Assembly: GCA_904066235.2 (NCBI GenBank)
Contig: CAJFCV020000003.1
Location: forward strand, 7,440,001 to 7,504,000
Length of the DNA: 64,000 nucleotides
Direction: 5' to 3'
From: Bursaphelenchus xylophilus
Taxonomy: Eukaryota; Nematoda; Chromadorea; Rhabditida; Aphelenchoididae
The notes below the pieces were generated by a model. That model was not told where the DNA came from, ran no database searches, and saw only the letters and a program-made list of their open reading frames with translations. The position numbers and the translations under genes are program-made. Below are positions 45,796 through 58,203 of the stretch, in pieces (position 1 is the stretch's first letter; every line of letters begins with the position of its first letter).

Positions 45796-48700
45796 TCTTT
45801 TACCCTTTGTTAAGACGCCTTGCTTTATTAGATGAATACACCTCTGACCTCACCGTGACTCAGTTTATGATTTGTTTAGTCTGTAAGGCGATGAATCGCC
45901 CATTAATTCCCATAAAGAATATAAAGATCAGTGGCCAAGATAAGGGATCGTTTGTTTTAATCAAAACAACATGGTTTCCGGGTCGGGGAAGGCGCTAAAG
46001 ATACAATACTGGTGGAAAGAATTCTCACTTGCATTATAATTGAAATACACGGTATCCATCCCGGAAACTTATGCTAAGGGGGATATAAGGGGTATTGTAA
46101 TATGACCGTTCAAACTCTCCAATTCTGTGCAGTGTCTTGTTGCAATCTCTTGTTTGCAACGCCTTCGTATCTTCGGGCTCTTGGCTTCGCTCCAAAGAAG
46201 TCTGCATTCATGACATGAACCCTTCAAGTCGATGTCATAACTATAACATTACTGTTTTTCACGTTCAGGATGATCGAAATAATTGAGTATTCGTGCCCAC
46301 CGAAAAGTGATGACAAGACAAATAATATCTGACGCTTCCCGTGGGTTTATTGTTTGAATAAGGCGAAGGATATGACATCTTCAATTTCCCCTGCCCCTCT
46401 CGTATGAGAGAATGGTGGGAATCGGCCGAAATTTTAAACACCTAGCCGGCACATCATCCGGTAGATATTCGGTGGGTTGGGTACGTTGTGGGCAGTTTAT
46501 TTTGGGGTTTCTCTTCAAGTGTCACCACGTTTTTTCGCGAGCCAAAAGTCAATACAGATTCTATTTTCATTACTTTCTTTAGGGGTAATGGAATCTCCGG
46601 AAGACCCCATTTTTAGCCTGGCTAGACCCTTCAAAATCGAATATAAATTCTGAATTATCTCGGATACAGTACTTCTTTGTGTACTATTATTTATGAACTC
46701 CTTGATTCATTATTGCCGATATACCGAGAACAAGCACGTCTTTTGGTGGTCATAAAGACGATTCTTATGCACATTCGCCTTCCTTAATTGTTTCTGCGTG
46801 GTCGAGCGTGTCTGATGAATATCCGAATTAAGTCTACCCCTTCTGGAACACATTTCTCTTCCTTCTGATCTCTAAAACAACAATACCATTATCTCCACTC
46901 TTACCTTTCCCTTAATCCAATTACTTCCATAAATCCGTTTCCGCGCGGTCACTCTCTCCCTCGCCCCTTCCCCTTTCGAACTTCTTTTAAATTCCATAAC
47001 CCGGCTCACTTGATCGAAGAAAAACTTGATGGGAAGACGTCATATGCCGATCATGATTAATTTACTCAAAATGACGGTATTGCTTTCATCTCTTTGTAAG
47101 ACGATTATACTTTGTTCTGGATGGGATTGGCCTCCTTGACAAAGAAGATGACGCGTTTTGCGGGATATTAGTGGTAGAAAAATCATGATATACTCACTGC
47201 TAACCCGCTTATTCAAGGGAATAACAATTAGAATTAGGCAATATTGTAAAAGAAATATTTTGAAGAGTGGTTTGGACCATTATGAATATCAAATCACTAC
47301 TTTTTGCTAATTGCAATATAGTTTGTTACCAGTTGTTATTAAAATGTTTCCCTTCCCAATTGTTGTCTAAAACGCCATAAGATCGCATTGACAAGACTAC
47401 ATTTCTACCCCTTTTGGTTACTTCAGTATCATCACTTTGGCGTCCAACTATGTCCTCATTATCGTTTCTGAAACATTTTTTCATCGAAACCGTTCCCACG
47501 TTCTTTGAAATGCCGTCAATGATGATGTAACGATCTACAGTTCACCTTTTTACTGCCTTGTTTATCGTTGTAAATTCCCAAACTTCTGGACCAATCACAT
47601 AAAGAATCCGTGGTCGTTCAGCTTGTGATCCATTCTGAGATGAATGGCAACAATTCAGCTGAGTGTTGCGTGATTCCTTACAATTTTTGAATGTATGTTT
47701 TCATTGATTTTGCGTGGCGACTGCATATAATAGCTTTAAAAAAATTACAATGGGCCTTATGAGGTAGTCTCCTTTATTTTTAAAAGTCAAAGTTTCAAGA
47801 TTTGACCTTGATGATGTAATCATCGACCGTTTTCTTCACAAATAGCTGGGGGCTATTATGAACATATAAAGTTTACAGCGAGAAATGATTTCCTTTCCTT
47901 TCGGAGGTAATTTCTTTGCAATCATGTTTACTTCGAGTCGTATGTTCTGGATTAAAGTCAAGGGGGTGGTGCCAAAGAAATGATCGTATTTATAAATGAG
48001 GGTGAATGAGTTGGAGGGTGCAGCAATACTTGCATTTGCCTTGTGTTCATAGACCCAAATGTTATGACTTTACGTTTAGTTCAGATAGGGATAGTGATTA
48101 TTGGGACGGCCATCTATTTCAACATATTAGGTTGATCTTCCAATAGAGCCGATGTAATTGTAAAGTAAGGCTATTAATGGCATCATCCTTTCATTCTTCG
48201 AGTACATCACACCTTCAATTTCTTTGTATAATTTGTGTTGTAGTTTTAATCTCTTATATATTGAGTGCCATTATTGGCAAGTTTTACTGTTACGGTTTAT
48301 TCGAAAAAGATCTTTTGTTCTTATTTACGTATCTCTGTATATGTATATATACAATAATAAATACATCACTCTTGTCATATTTGAATTCAAATGCGTCACT
48401 AAGCATGGCAAGCCACTTCTTAACTATTTTAAAGTAGGTAAGATGAATGTCAGCTGGAAATGGTTTATGCTCTAAAAACTTTATTTGTTTTGATAATAAA
48501 TAGTTCAACAGCTTTGACTGTAGTTAGTCTTTGGATTTGCTACCAAATTACAGTATCCCTTGATTACAAAAAGGGAAACCTTTGACTTAATGTTTGATTT
48601 CTGCGTATATGTCTTGCAGCCAGACGATCACCGGTTGTATGCCGTTGTCGACGCAATGACCAATTTTTGGAACTGATGGCATTTAATTGGCTTACTCTGC

Positions 48701-49502
48701 TAAATGCAAAGAGAAATGGGCTTAAATGTGGGGTAGTAAATAGTATTAGATTAACTAAAAAACAAGTGTGTCGCAGTTGTCTACGTATTTCTTTGAAGTA
48801 GGAGTAAATGTTGTACGACTTATGTTTTTGAGCTTACTACGTATTCGTCCCTACGTGTAATCTCTTTGTATTGGCGATTCCTTAAATCTTATTCTAATTC
48901 TTTCAATTGGTAATCCCAAGGAATGTTTTGAAATCCTGAATGAGCGTGACTACTCAAGTAGAAACGAAATAAATTGGAAGTTAATCTTGTAGACCCTATC
49001 TTACATAGGTACTACATGTATAATGTAAACGAACTACACACCTCTCTATCTCTATTTCTTTCTTTTTCTGTTCTTTCCACGATTAGTGTAGAATTTTTCT
49101 TTACTAGACAAATATTACGGTAGTACACCACCCTCTCAACCCAATGATGACATATTTTGGGAGTGTCTGAGACTCGGGTTTAAAAGAAGAATGAGATCAT
49201 CCCAATATATTATTCATGACAAATCCGTTCCACTTTTTGCCTTTTTTTGGAACAATGTTAAGAAAATCTAAAGGTTTACAACTACCCTAAAGGTAAAACT
49301 ACTGTCTTGTTGATAACGTCTTTGGGCGTAAACACGAAGATTTCTCAAATTAAGGGCCTGCAGATCTCCTAAATATTTTTGTTCAAATCAACGATTCAGC
49401 TGACTTTCTTTAGGTAAACATCATTATTTATATAAAAAACACACCTTTAAGGAGCTCCTTAGAATATTAAACGTTTTGTAACATTTCGCGTTGTTAAAAG
49501 TA
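45796..49502. other. Long gene-free region
   Basis: Holds the 3' UTR of the homeobox gene and about 3.5 kb in which no coding exon could be supported. Frames around 48177-48508 on both strands overlap in T/A-rich sequence with hydrophobic translations typical of composition. No inverted repeat was seen by eye. Confidence 0.45.
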
Positions 49503-50706
49503 TTAGGTTGATTCAAAAGTTTTTCCACATTTTTTTGAGACACTTCAAACTAAAATTCCTGGAGCCTGATTGAATGTACGTTAAAACTGAAAGCATAGAT
49601 GTATGGGGCAGAACATTGCAAAATTTTTGATTCGCAGCATTTTATTTTCTACAAGCTTCCTTTCAGAATATTTCAAAAATACTAAAAATTTCTCCGTTTG
49701 TGTCATGGTGAATATCCCGGGCCCTAGCAATTTTCCAGCCCACTAAAAAGTCTCGGGTTTTGGGTTATTCGTACTGGGGATGGCTGTAGTTTCTTCTGAA
49801 TTTATTGCTCTACTTATATCTACACTGACGTTTTTTGTAGCATCCCATAAAGTTGGCCGAAGAGCCGAGCTACCGTTCAAAAGCAGATTTTTAAAATTTT
49901 TTTGAAAGGAGTTAGACTTTTTTGACTCGGCTGCCATTCAGGTTGTACAAAGACAGTATGCTGATGATACATTCAAAAAGTCACCAACTGAAATTGCCTT
50001 ATAAGGTAGAAAAGCAGCATAAACTGCACTTTTAGACGAATTTTTGTAATTTTTTACTGGTATGGCAAGAGGACCTTCAGCTTAGCGCGTCTAGCAACTG
50101 ATAGTGTATGTCAAGTAGGATCAATTATTTATTAAATAACTAGGATACCGGGCGAGAGTAATGAACAGAAAACGTTTTTGTAAAAATCCCCTAAATTTCA
50201 TAAAATATTGGTAGATTAGAAAGATTCGATTTTTCTGCCGCATAGCTAAAGCTAACGCGAATGTTTAGCACTGGCGTTGTAGTGCTACTCATACACTACA
50301 ATAACAGAAAGCGTTATCTCTTAGTGCTTCTAATAGCTGCGTCTACAGGGTCTACTTTTGCCAGACCCTAATTTTTGATTTTTCGCACTAAAAATTTTTC
50401 GACTAGCCCTATAGCAAATTGTCCTCGATGCCATAGAGATTACATACAGGCATACCATATTCTAGAATATTAAGAAGATACAGCCACTCTAGACGTAACG
50501 CCGGCGGTTTACTTTTTCTTCCTTCGAGTAGTTAAGGTTTAACACGGCGCTACTACTACAAATTGCTAAGTTGTAAAAAGTTATTAATCTACTATAATCT
50601 ACAAACAGCCCTCTCTCTAACAAGATATATATCAGGCCCACTGGCTTTGGTCTAAATTTTTTTAAACTTTTTAAAGACATGTGGAAAAACTTTTGAATCA
50701 ACCTAA
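49503..50706. mobile_element. mariner-type element, non-autonomous or decayed
   Basis: Terminal inverted repeats begin TTAGGTTGATTCAAAAGTTT (49503) and end with the matching complement at 50706. TA flanks both sides (49501-49502, 50707-50708). The TTAGGTTG start and the 1.2-kb length are characteristic of mariner. The interior frames (64 and 70 codons, minus strand) show no transposase HTH or catalytic motifs, so it is a derivative or strongly decayed. Confidence 0.85.
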
Positions 50707-50708
50707 TA

Positions 50709-52080
50709 CTTTGTGAAAGTTTATATTAAACCGTTGCAGGTGAAACTTGTATTTTGAATTCTTATGTATTCATCTTTTACTTTTTGAAATGGGTCTGGGC
50801 AATCAGCAATCTTTCCCTTGAGCTTCTCGAAATGGCCTCGTCTGGTTTTAAGTGACTTGTCTTTGTTACAAACAAATGTTAAGGTGAAAGTCCGATCAAA
50901 AATCTGACGCTAAAACTGGTTGTAACTTCTCGTTAAAAAAACATTTTCGATTAATCTTCCACTAGATCTCTCCATTCAACTTCTGATTGTGATCAAGTGC
51001 AAATGTCACACTTGTAATACGTTACTTTAATGGTCACTTAGTTATTTCGTCTGTGCTGGAACAATTGCTTGCTTTTCATAACGATTAGTTACATAATTCT
51101 GAGAATTGTCTAGTGGTGTGATTGTTAGTTACCTTCTGCTTATTGTTGTTACATTTCCGTTTTCCCAATTTTATTATTTTTGAAAGCTCTTGGGCAATGT
51201 ACATAAACGTGAATCCCACGTGTTTTCTTTTTCGTCCTTTCTTTCCAACACTTCCTTCGCAATTCCGTCGATGTAAACGCCTTAAGAGCCAACCCTAAAT
51301 TTTTTGCAATATTTTGGTCGTTGATTGTTCCCGGTAAAAGATTCCCTCCGGGTACAGCAGATTCGACCTGTGATGATTTATTGGTTTTGTAATTTGGAAA
51401 AGTATCAAAAACAACCTTAATTCATCGTTGTTCTTCGCGGGCGTGGTGTGACAACATGTAGGAGTGAGCCGGGTTTCTAAGTAAATAACTAAAAACACGC
51501 GGTTTATTCTTTTATAATATTCTCAGTGGTGGTCGTCTTGAGGTGTTCGTACTTTCTGTCGGCTTATATTGTATTCTAAATGCCACCGGTTAAACTCTGT
51601 TCGAGCAATGTAATCGGCTGTAAAGAGCGGCGTACACTTAACAATTACTCATACGTATTATGGGTTGTAGGGGCTTAATTTGAGGCTGTATTGTGCCGGG
51701 GTGTCCTTGCGGCTACAGAATGTTGTTTTGACTCTTTAATCATTGAGTTCGTGGCTTCAGGGGATTATTATAATTATAGAATTCCAGAATATATTCTTTG
51801 TATTAATTTCCCTTCTTGTAATTCTTCTCGTTTTGATTACGGTAATTACCTGCTTCTTTCAACAATACTGATTGTGCTGAACCAACCACAAACTTCAAGT
51901 CCTTGTAAACTTCCTACTGTACGATTAACATAATTTAGTCGTAATTTATATGTCCTTTGAAGTCTCCCTTACACTTGACACCCCACTTACCCACCGGAAA
52001 TAGCTCAATCTTTCGACGTAAGGTCTCCGTTCCGATGTTTGCAGCTCGGATCCATTAAACATTATTAATAGCCCCATTTG
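50709..52080. other. Intergenic region
   Basis: No gene is supportable. An upstream exon of the membrane-protein gene at 52081 could lie here; an acceptor-like CATTTCAG at 52153-52160 raises the possibility that the true first exon is elsewhere. Confidence 0.4.
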
Positions 52081-53271
52081 ATGAAACTGCGCGGTGTTTA
52101 TTTTAACCTTTCGTTAACAATTCGTGTATTTACCAACGGTATACTGTCGTCGCATTTCAGACGCAAGCGTGAGAAGATACGACGATATCTATGCCTTCGA
52201 CATTTTGTTGAAACATCCAAGATTCATTTCTTTAATGGGCCCCGCAAGTCTTCACTGATCTCATCTTTTACAATCACTGATCTCAACTTATCCAAATCAC
52301 AATCTGCTGTTAATTTACTCAACGATTCCGAGCAAGTTCATCAACGCCCTACGTATCGTCCATTTTTATTGATCATGATGACATTTGGCGGAGCTCTGGC
52401 TTTGTTTTTATTATGCACAACGAATCTGGTTGGACGGAGTGCGGAGAGTCCAGAAAATATTGAAAACAGAAAAACAGGGATTCAAAGTACTGTGGTGAGC
52501 ATTAATCTTTACATATTGTATTTCGGTCTTAAAGACTTAATTGCAAATGACCGTTGAAGCTTTCCTTGTGCCGCCAATAACCTCTAACAATTTTAGCTTC
52601 CTGGAATTCGAATAGATTACAATTCTCCCGGCAGAAAAGCGTTAAAGCCCGTATGTAAGAGAAGAGAAAGTTGTTTGACAACGCATGATGATACGGAAAC
52701 GGAAGATTACCCGGAGATTATGTTATTAAACAGTGTCAGCTTCTGTGACTGTCCGGAGAACACTTTCTGCGATCGCTCAAATCCACTCAAAATGGGAGAC
52801 AGGACTTTTTCGGTCAGTCTTGGGCACAGGGACTTACATTAGTCACATCAAATTTTGAAACAGTTGAATGATCAAATTCATAAAGGGCTTATCACATCCT
52901 CATTTTGTTTTCACCGCTTATGATAACCTTTGTCTTTTTTCAGTTCTGTGGACAGCCCTCAATAAAAAAATGCCGGCCGAATCAACTGGCTACCAGCACA
53001 ATTGGATTATCCCAAATTGTGCATTGTATATGTCCTTATGAGCTGGAGATGACCCACACCAGCGCAGAATTAATTGGACGTCCAGACGCCCCAATGAACG
53101 AAATTTGTAAAAAACGAAACTCAGTAAGTTTTCCTCCTTACCTTCTTCTGGATTACTATTTATTCACTTTCTTAGTAACCGTTCACTCTTCAGAAATACT
53201 TTGTAAAAAAAGTGAACCGACCGAAAGTCCGATTGAGTGCCAAGGATATCCTCGATTACCTGGAGCAATAA
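52081..53271 (+). CDS. Type II membrane protein with cysteine-rich ectodomain, unknown family
   Basis: Four exons (52081-52494, 52597-52812, 52944-53123, 53194-53271), all phase 0, give 295 residues. A basic N-terminal region (HFRRKREKIRRY) and a serine-rich stretch precede one membrane helix at about residues 98-120 (PFLLIMMTFGGALALFLL). The remainder, predicted outside the cell, has about ten cysteines in two clusters: FCDCPENTFCD and FCGQPSIKKC / HCICPYELEM / EICKK. The C-terminus is charged. I do not recognise the family. Splice sites are canonical, which makes the gene convincing. The start is uncertain: an acceptor-like TTTCAG lies inside the first exon as drawn, so the coding part may begin further downstream or after an unseen upstream exon. 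AATAAA follows at 53573. Confidence 0.7.
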
Positions 53272-53572
53272 TTCCACATCCTGTAGTTATTTTAGCCCTT
53301 ATTTATTTATCTTATTATTGTGCCAAGTTATTCACCAAAACCTTTTCTACAATGACATCTCTCATTGTAGACGTGCTGGATTTCTACTGCTTGTCTTTCA
53401 TTTTTGTAATTATCTGTGCATATTATTACAATTTCCGTCTACCATTTTTTGCAGATATTTTTTGTACAGTCAAGTACCTTGTAAAGTACAAATAGAGAGG
53501 CCTAGAGCTTAAGTAATTTATTGTAGTTTCCTGCTATGTATACTTATTTTGACTCCTTGTATTCTGTTGGAC

Positions 53573-53578
53573 AATAAA
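53573..53578 (+). terminator. Polyadenylation signal
   Basis: AATAAA lies about 300 nt after the stop of the cysteine-rich membrane-protein gene. Confidence 0.5.
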
Positions 53579-56514
53579 ATTGAAAGGAAAGTTTGTTTCT
53601 AAAAAGTGTGCTTTGAGCTAATGCCCTGAAGACATTCTAGCCGTCGTCTGGAGGAATTTAAAAAATATGTCAAGTGCACTCGCAAACTTGTTAAACTCGT
53701 GGGACAAGGGTTCAACTTTCAGAGCGTACTAAGGGCATGGCTTTTTGCAAATTAAAGAGCTTTAGTCGTAAGTCATGTTAAAGATCAAGATCACTCAAAT
53801 TTTGAATATTTTTAAATTTTTAGGAGATACGGCGATGTAAGTAAGATCTTCAGCAAATTTGTTGCACTTATAGCACATATGATGATGCGAATTTATAGCC
53901 AATCAAGTCATCTTTTGACATTCATGTTTTATCTTTTTTTAAACTCTCCATAAACCCCGATTCACCTTAATGTTGTTTATTTCCCGGACAGAGGATGGCC
54001 GAATGTCCTTTGGGCCGCTTCCTTTTCTCCCACGCTTAACCTCTCTATCTTTTTCTCCCAGTAATCTATCCCCTCCCAATCATTGCCTACCACCTCTCCA
54101 CATTATCCACGGTCTCAAATGGATCATGAAAAAGTCGGTGAACATAAAAAACAAGGAGGGATTTTTTGATGGCCAAATGGCCCGACAACACTGATCCCGG
54201 GACATGTGCACACATGGCCATGGCCATTTGTCTTTGCCGAAAGGTGGGGGAGAGAGTGGCCAGGAAGTCTAAAAACGAAGGGAACGGCCGAATCGAATGT
54301 TTAAAAGGATTCAAACATGATTAACTAGGTGCTAAGAATGATGAGTGTGGAAGTTGGTGATTCAAAATCCTTAACGGGATCTACCGCCAATCAAATATGG
54401 TTCGAACGCCGACAGTCGCTCTAAACTCGGCGTTTACTAGGAGCCATATTGGACAACGCAATGACCTTTTTTGTAAAAATAGTTGCTGTTCCTGCTGAAA
54501 ACAGCGGTCAATGTACGTCGTCCATATAATCGCCGATTCTGCCCGAAAGCCAGTAATCTGCCAGAGGTCTGGGCCAATTCACCTTTGACCCATCTTATCT
54601 CCCAAGATGACGCATAGCATTTATTGAAGGCCAGTTCCCTTTGGACAGGTCAGATAATCGCAAGAGATCACATAATTCAGAGAGAACTCCGACAAAATCA
54701 CTCAAAATTCTTCTGGGAAAATCGCAGCTGTCAATGTTCGGGAAAATTCAAAGACCTTAGGGAATATGGGGAAACAATGAGAGTGGCGAGAGAAATAAGG
54801 AAGCGAAGAGAAATTCCGGCCGATAGATTTACCTTCGAGTGGATTTGTGAGTGTTCAGGCCCTCCGCTTGGCCACACTATTTCGCCATTTCGCGCGCTAC
54901 TCGGAGGTTTGTAGAATGACGCGGTAGACGCGCGAAGAGAGCAATGATGTTCGAAATGTACTAAGGGAAAACAGTAAAGCTAATAGACATTAAGGCGACA
55001 GTACGGTTGATACAAGGGCAATTGTAATGTTTCGAAAGAAATAGGATGATATACCACGACAACAAACGGTTCGCAAGTTTATACAACTTGCCAGTTCGTA
55101 GTCTGTAAATTAATTATCAGTTATTAAACGTACAAATCGACAACCCAAAAAATGCAAAATAAGGCAAATGGAACCATAAATCTGTATGATATCTCGGCTC
55201 TCTTCACTCTCTTCAATCCCTTTACATGTCCACCTATTGCTTCCCTCATTATCACATTATCCTTCTCCCATCCTATCGCTCACCTCACCTCTCTCCCCGA
55301 TCGCTTCGGGTATCCGCGGATCCGGCCTCACTTTTTGTCCCGATGCTTATTTTATCCTCTCATTTTCTTCGGCTGCAGATCTCTCGACTTTTTCTTCCCT
55401 CCACTCTGATCTCCACTTCGGAAGGGGGATTTGGCCCTGAAGAAAACGTAGGTGGAGGGAGAAACCGATCAAAACGAGATGTTTAGGCAAAAAGGGGTTT
55501 CCGTAACCAATTTTATTTTTTATTTTTTTAACTTTTTGCAAATTTACTGACAGTTTTTGACTGTTTTTGGATAACTGTTTATCGTGCTGATTTTGGTGTT
55601 ACAGTTAATAGAAAGTCTTGACTCGGACAGTTACTTTGACATTTTAAGCGTTGTTTCGAACGACTCCACCATAATATCGTGAACTTGTTTGTCCTTGATC
55701 AATGTGCAGTTTTGAAGTCATTTATAATCTTATTGTCACCATAAATGTCCAGGATTGGTAATCTCCTATAGGTTTTCTAAACTGACAGCTCTCGTCATTT
55801 ATATGCAGTTACCAAAATTAATTTCTATTTTATTAAAGCGAATCATTTTTATTTTCTCACACTTGCATCGTGTTCACTTTTCCTGGCCGGTGTTTGTTCG
55901 CACTTGAAAGTGATCTTGTCTCAGGTCTGTTTCCCGGAATCTTGCGGCTTCTTTTTTTGCTTTAACTTTTACAAATTGTATGGGGCAAGGGTTTTTATGC
56001 ACTTATGCAAAACCACTTAATGTCAAGTGGGACGGCAACCTGTGCACTGTGAGTTCTGACGCTTTTCCGCTTTTCACAATCCCGCTGATTATTGTATGAG
56101 TCTGTTTACAAGGATGTGATGCAAGGAACGGTTAGCTTTAGTAGCTGTTTGCTTGTTAACCAGCTTTAGGGTTGTATAACTGAGTTTTAAATGGCTTTAG
56201 TCTGCTCTTTCAGACTTTAACTCATCTCAAATTTGAAGTCTAGACCTTACTTTACAACCATTTTGATTACCTTAACTTGTTTCAAACAACTTTGCTGCAT
56301 GACCCCGATTTTATCGTTATCTTGGCCACAAACAGCTTGATCTCACTCCCACGTGCTCCCATTTCAAATTAAAAGGAATTTTAGTCCGCGTGTGTTCTGT
56401 TAAATTCGATTAAAAATAAAAAAATATCTTTTTCTAAATATATTTGCAGATCATTCTATCTGGCCACAAAGATCGGCTCTTGGGTCCCTCTAACATCCTT
56501 TTACATCCTCAAAA
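53579..56514. other. Intergenic region
   Basis: No gene is supportable. Three overlapping plus-strand frames at 55152-55486 and one minus-strand frame come from a pyrimidine-rich tract (CTCTCTCC-type) that has few stops in any frame. A candidate acceptor TTTGCAG at about 56444-56450 precedes the next ATG by about 65 nt. Confidence 0.4.
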
Positions 56515-58203
56515 ATGGGAGACGAAGAACCCTCCAAAGACATTCCAACGGCTGTATCACCAGCGCCCTCAACCAGCACTCCTGTCCCAACTCTTCAAAT
56601 CAGAGATAATGGAGGTGCTGGGAGTTCCAGCTCAGGGCTGGGAACCTCCTCAAGTGTTGGAGAAGATGATGGGCCACGAGTTAGATTCAGCGATAAAACA
56701 AAGGCCATATTGGAAGAATCAGAGCTGCTTCTAAAAGAACAGCCAACAGCCTCGGTTCTGCTCGGACTTGGGTTACCATCTTCAGCGCGAGCTACAACAT
56801 CCAGATATGGGCTTGATCGCGATGAAACCGAGGATCAACCGTCTTCATCTAGTTACATTTCCACCCTTCGAAATCCCCTGGAACCATCACCCTCTCTGAG
56901 CTATCTTTCAACGCATCGATACGCGATGAATCGACCGACTTTCAACCGAGTCGATTTTGATGATGTTGTTGACGATGCTATACGCGATAGGAAACCATCA
57001 TGGCAACAAATGCAGGATAGCGTTAAGGATTCTTACGCAAGGGTAAGTTGAATCGAACGCGTTGATTGTAATCCTAATGCCGGGTTTTAGCCAAAACGAA
57101 CAGTCGACCGAAACAAGGACATCAACGAATTTATGGATCTCAATGTATTAAACCGCCGCCGTTTACGCCGCTCCCAATCTCCCTTCGGTAATCTGGACGG
57201 TGAGAGTTTATCCCTTCGGAAGCCTTCGTGGTTTGCCAATGGAGCAATGGAACCGCGAGGATTACGAAAGACTGCGTCCTCTGCGTATGTTCAACCTGGA
57301 CCATATGCCGCGCCGGCTCTGAGTAAAACCAGCGGCATTGAATCAAGGTCCAGATACGACCAAATGGTCGACGACATTGAAGTCAGACTTCTGAAGACAA
57401 CATTGCTGCCTGAGTATATGAAAACGGTGACAAAAAGAGAATTCCGAAGGGCGCCGGAGCCAAGTTCGGGAAGTGCTGCTGAAGGAATCGTCAATGAAGA
57501 TGAGCTGGCGGTATGTTTCAAATTATTTAATTTTGCTGGCAATGAATTTGTGAATTGCGACGGTTCTCTGTTTCAGGAGTACGCGCCAAAGCCCTACTAC
57601 AGCCGCCCGAATAGGCGAGATCCCGATTACTTTGACTCTGATCTCGAGCATTCTGTTAACATGTACCGAAGACCTGAGGGCCGCTACTATCCTCGAGGGT
57701 AAGTTGTTCTCCCAAATTCTAACGTCGGATTTTTTTTTCGAATTTTCTAAGTCTCCCAAATTTATAAGGTTTAATTGGATCGTAAAAGAATCCCGACTTC
57801 ATGACTGAGATTTTAGCCCACAAGACTACGAACACAAGATTATGCATGAGTTGGGAGGCAAAGGTGAAGCCCCGATCTCAGCCCACATGTTCAACAATAC
57901 GGTGGGAGATTGGAGAAACACCGGGACATCATATTTGAGTGCTGCTTTGAGAACGCCATCATTTTGGGAACACCGATTCAAAAATATTGGCTCTCAAGTG
58001 CGGGATTCCAATCCGATCAGCCTGGATAGTCTTAACAGGTAAGAAATTAGCAAGGGTTACTGTGAAGGTGGCTAAAATTGTTCTTTATCATAATAGTTTA
58101 AAAAAAATTTTAAAATATTTTCAGAAACCGGCCCCAGCCCAATCGATTCACGGAATACAAGGACCCCGACTTAGAAGGTCTCAGCGATTTAGATGACGAT
58201 TAG
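56515..58203 (+). CDS. Largely disordered, serine-rich protein, unknown function
   Basis: Five exons (56515-57042, 57091-57510, 57577-57698, 57817-58038, 58125-58203) with canonical, phase-matched splice sites give 456 residues. The first 60 residues are serine/threonine/proline-rich and look unstructured. A segment VRFSDKTKAILEESELLL follows, then further low-complexity sequence with repeated YIST/YLST motifs. The middle has FDDVVDDAIRDRKPSW and a basic run NRRRLRRSQSPF that includes a kinase-like RRSQSP site. A possible helix is RYDQMVDDIEVRLLKTTL. The C-terminus is acidic (LEGLSDLDDD). No signal peptide, membrane span or known domain is visible, so it is probably cytosolic or nuclear. I do not recognise it. 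The gene structure is secure; the function is not. Confidence 0.85.

Noticed and set aside
55152..55486. Three overlapping plus-strand frames of 84-86 codons
   Set aside because: All come from one pyrimidine-rich tract that lacks stops in several frames; no domain in any.
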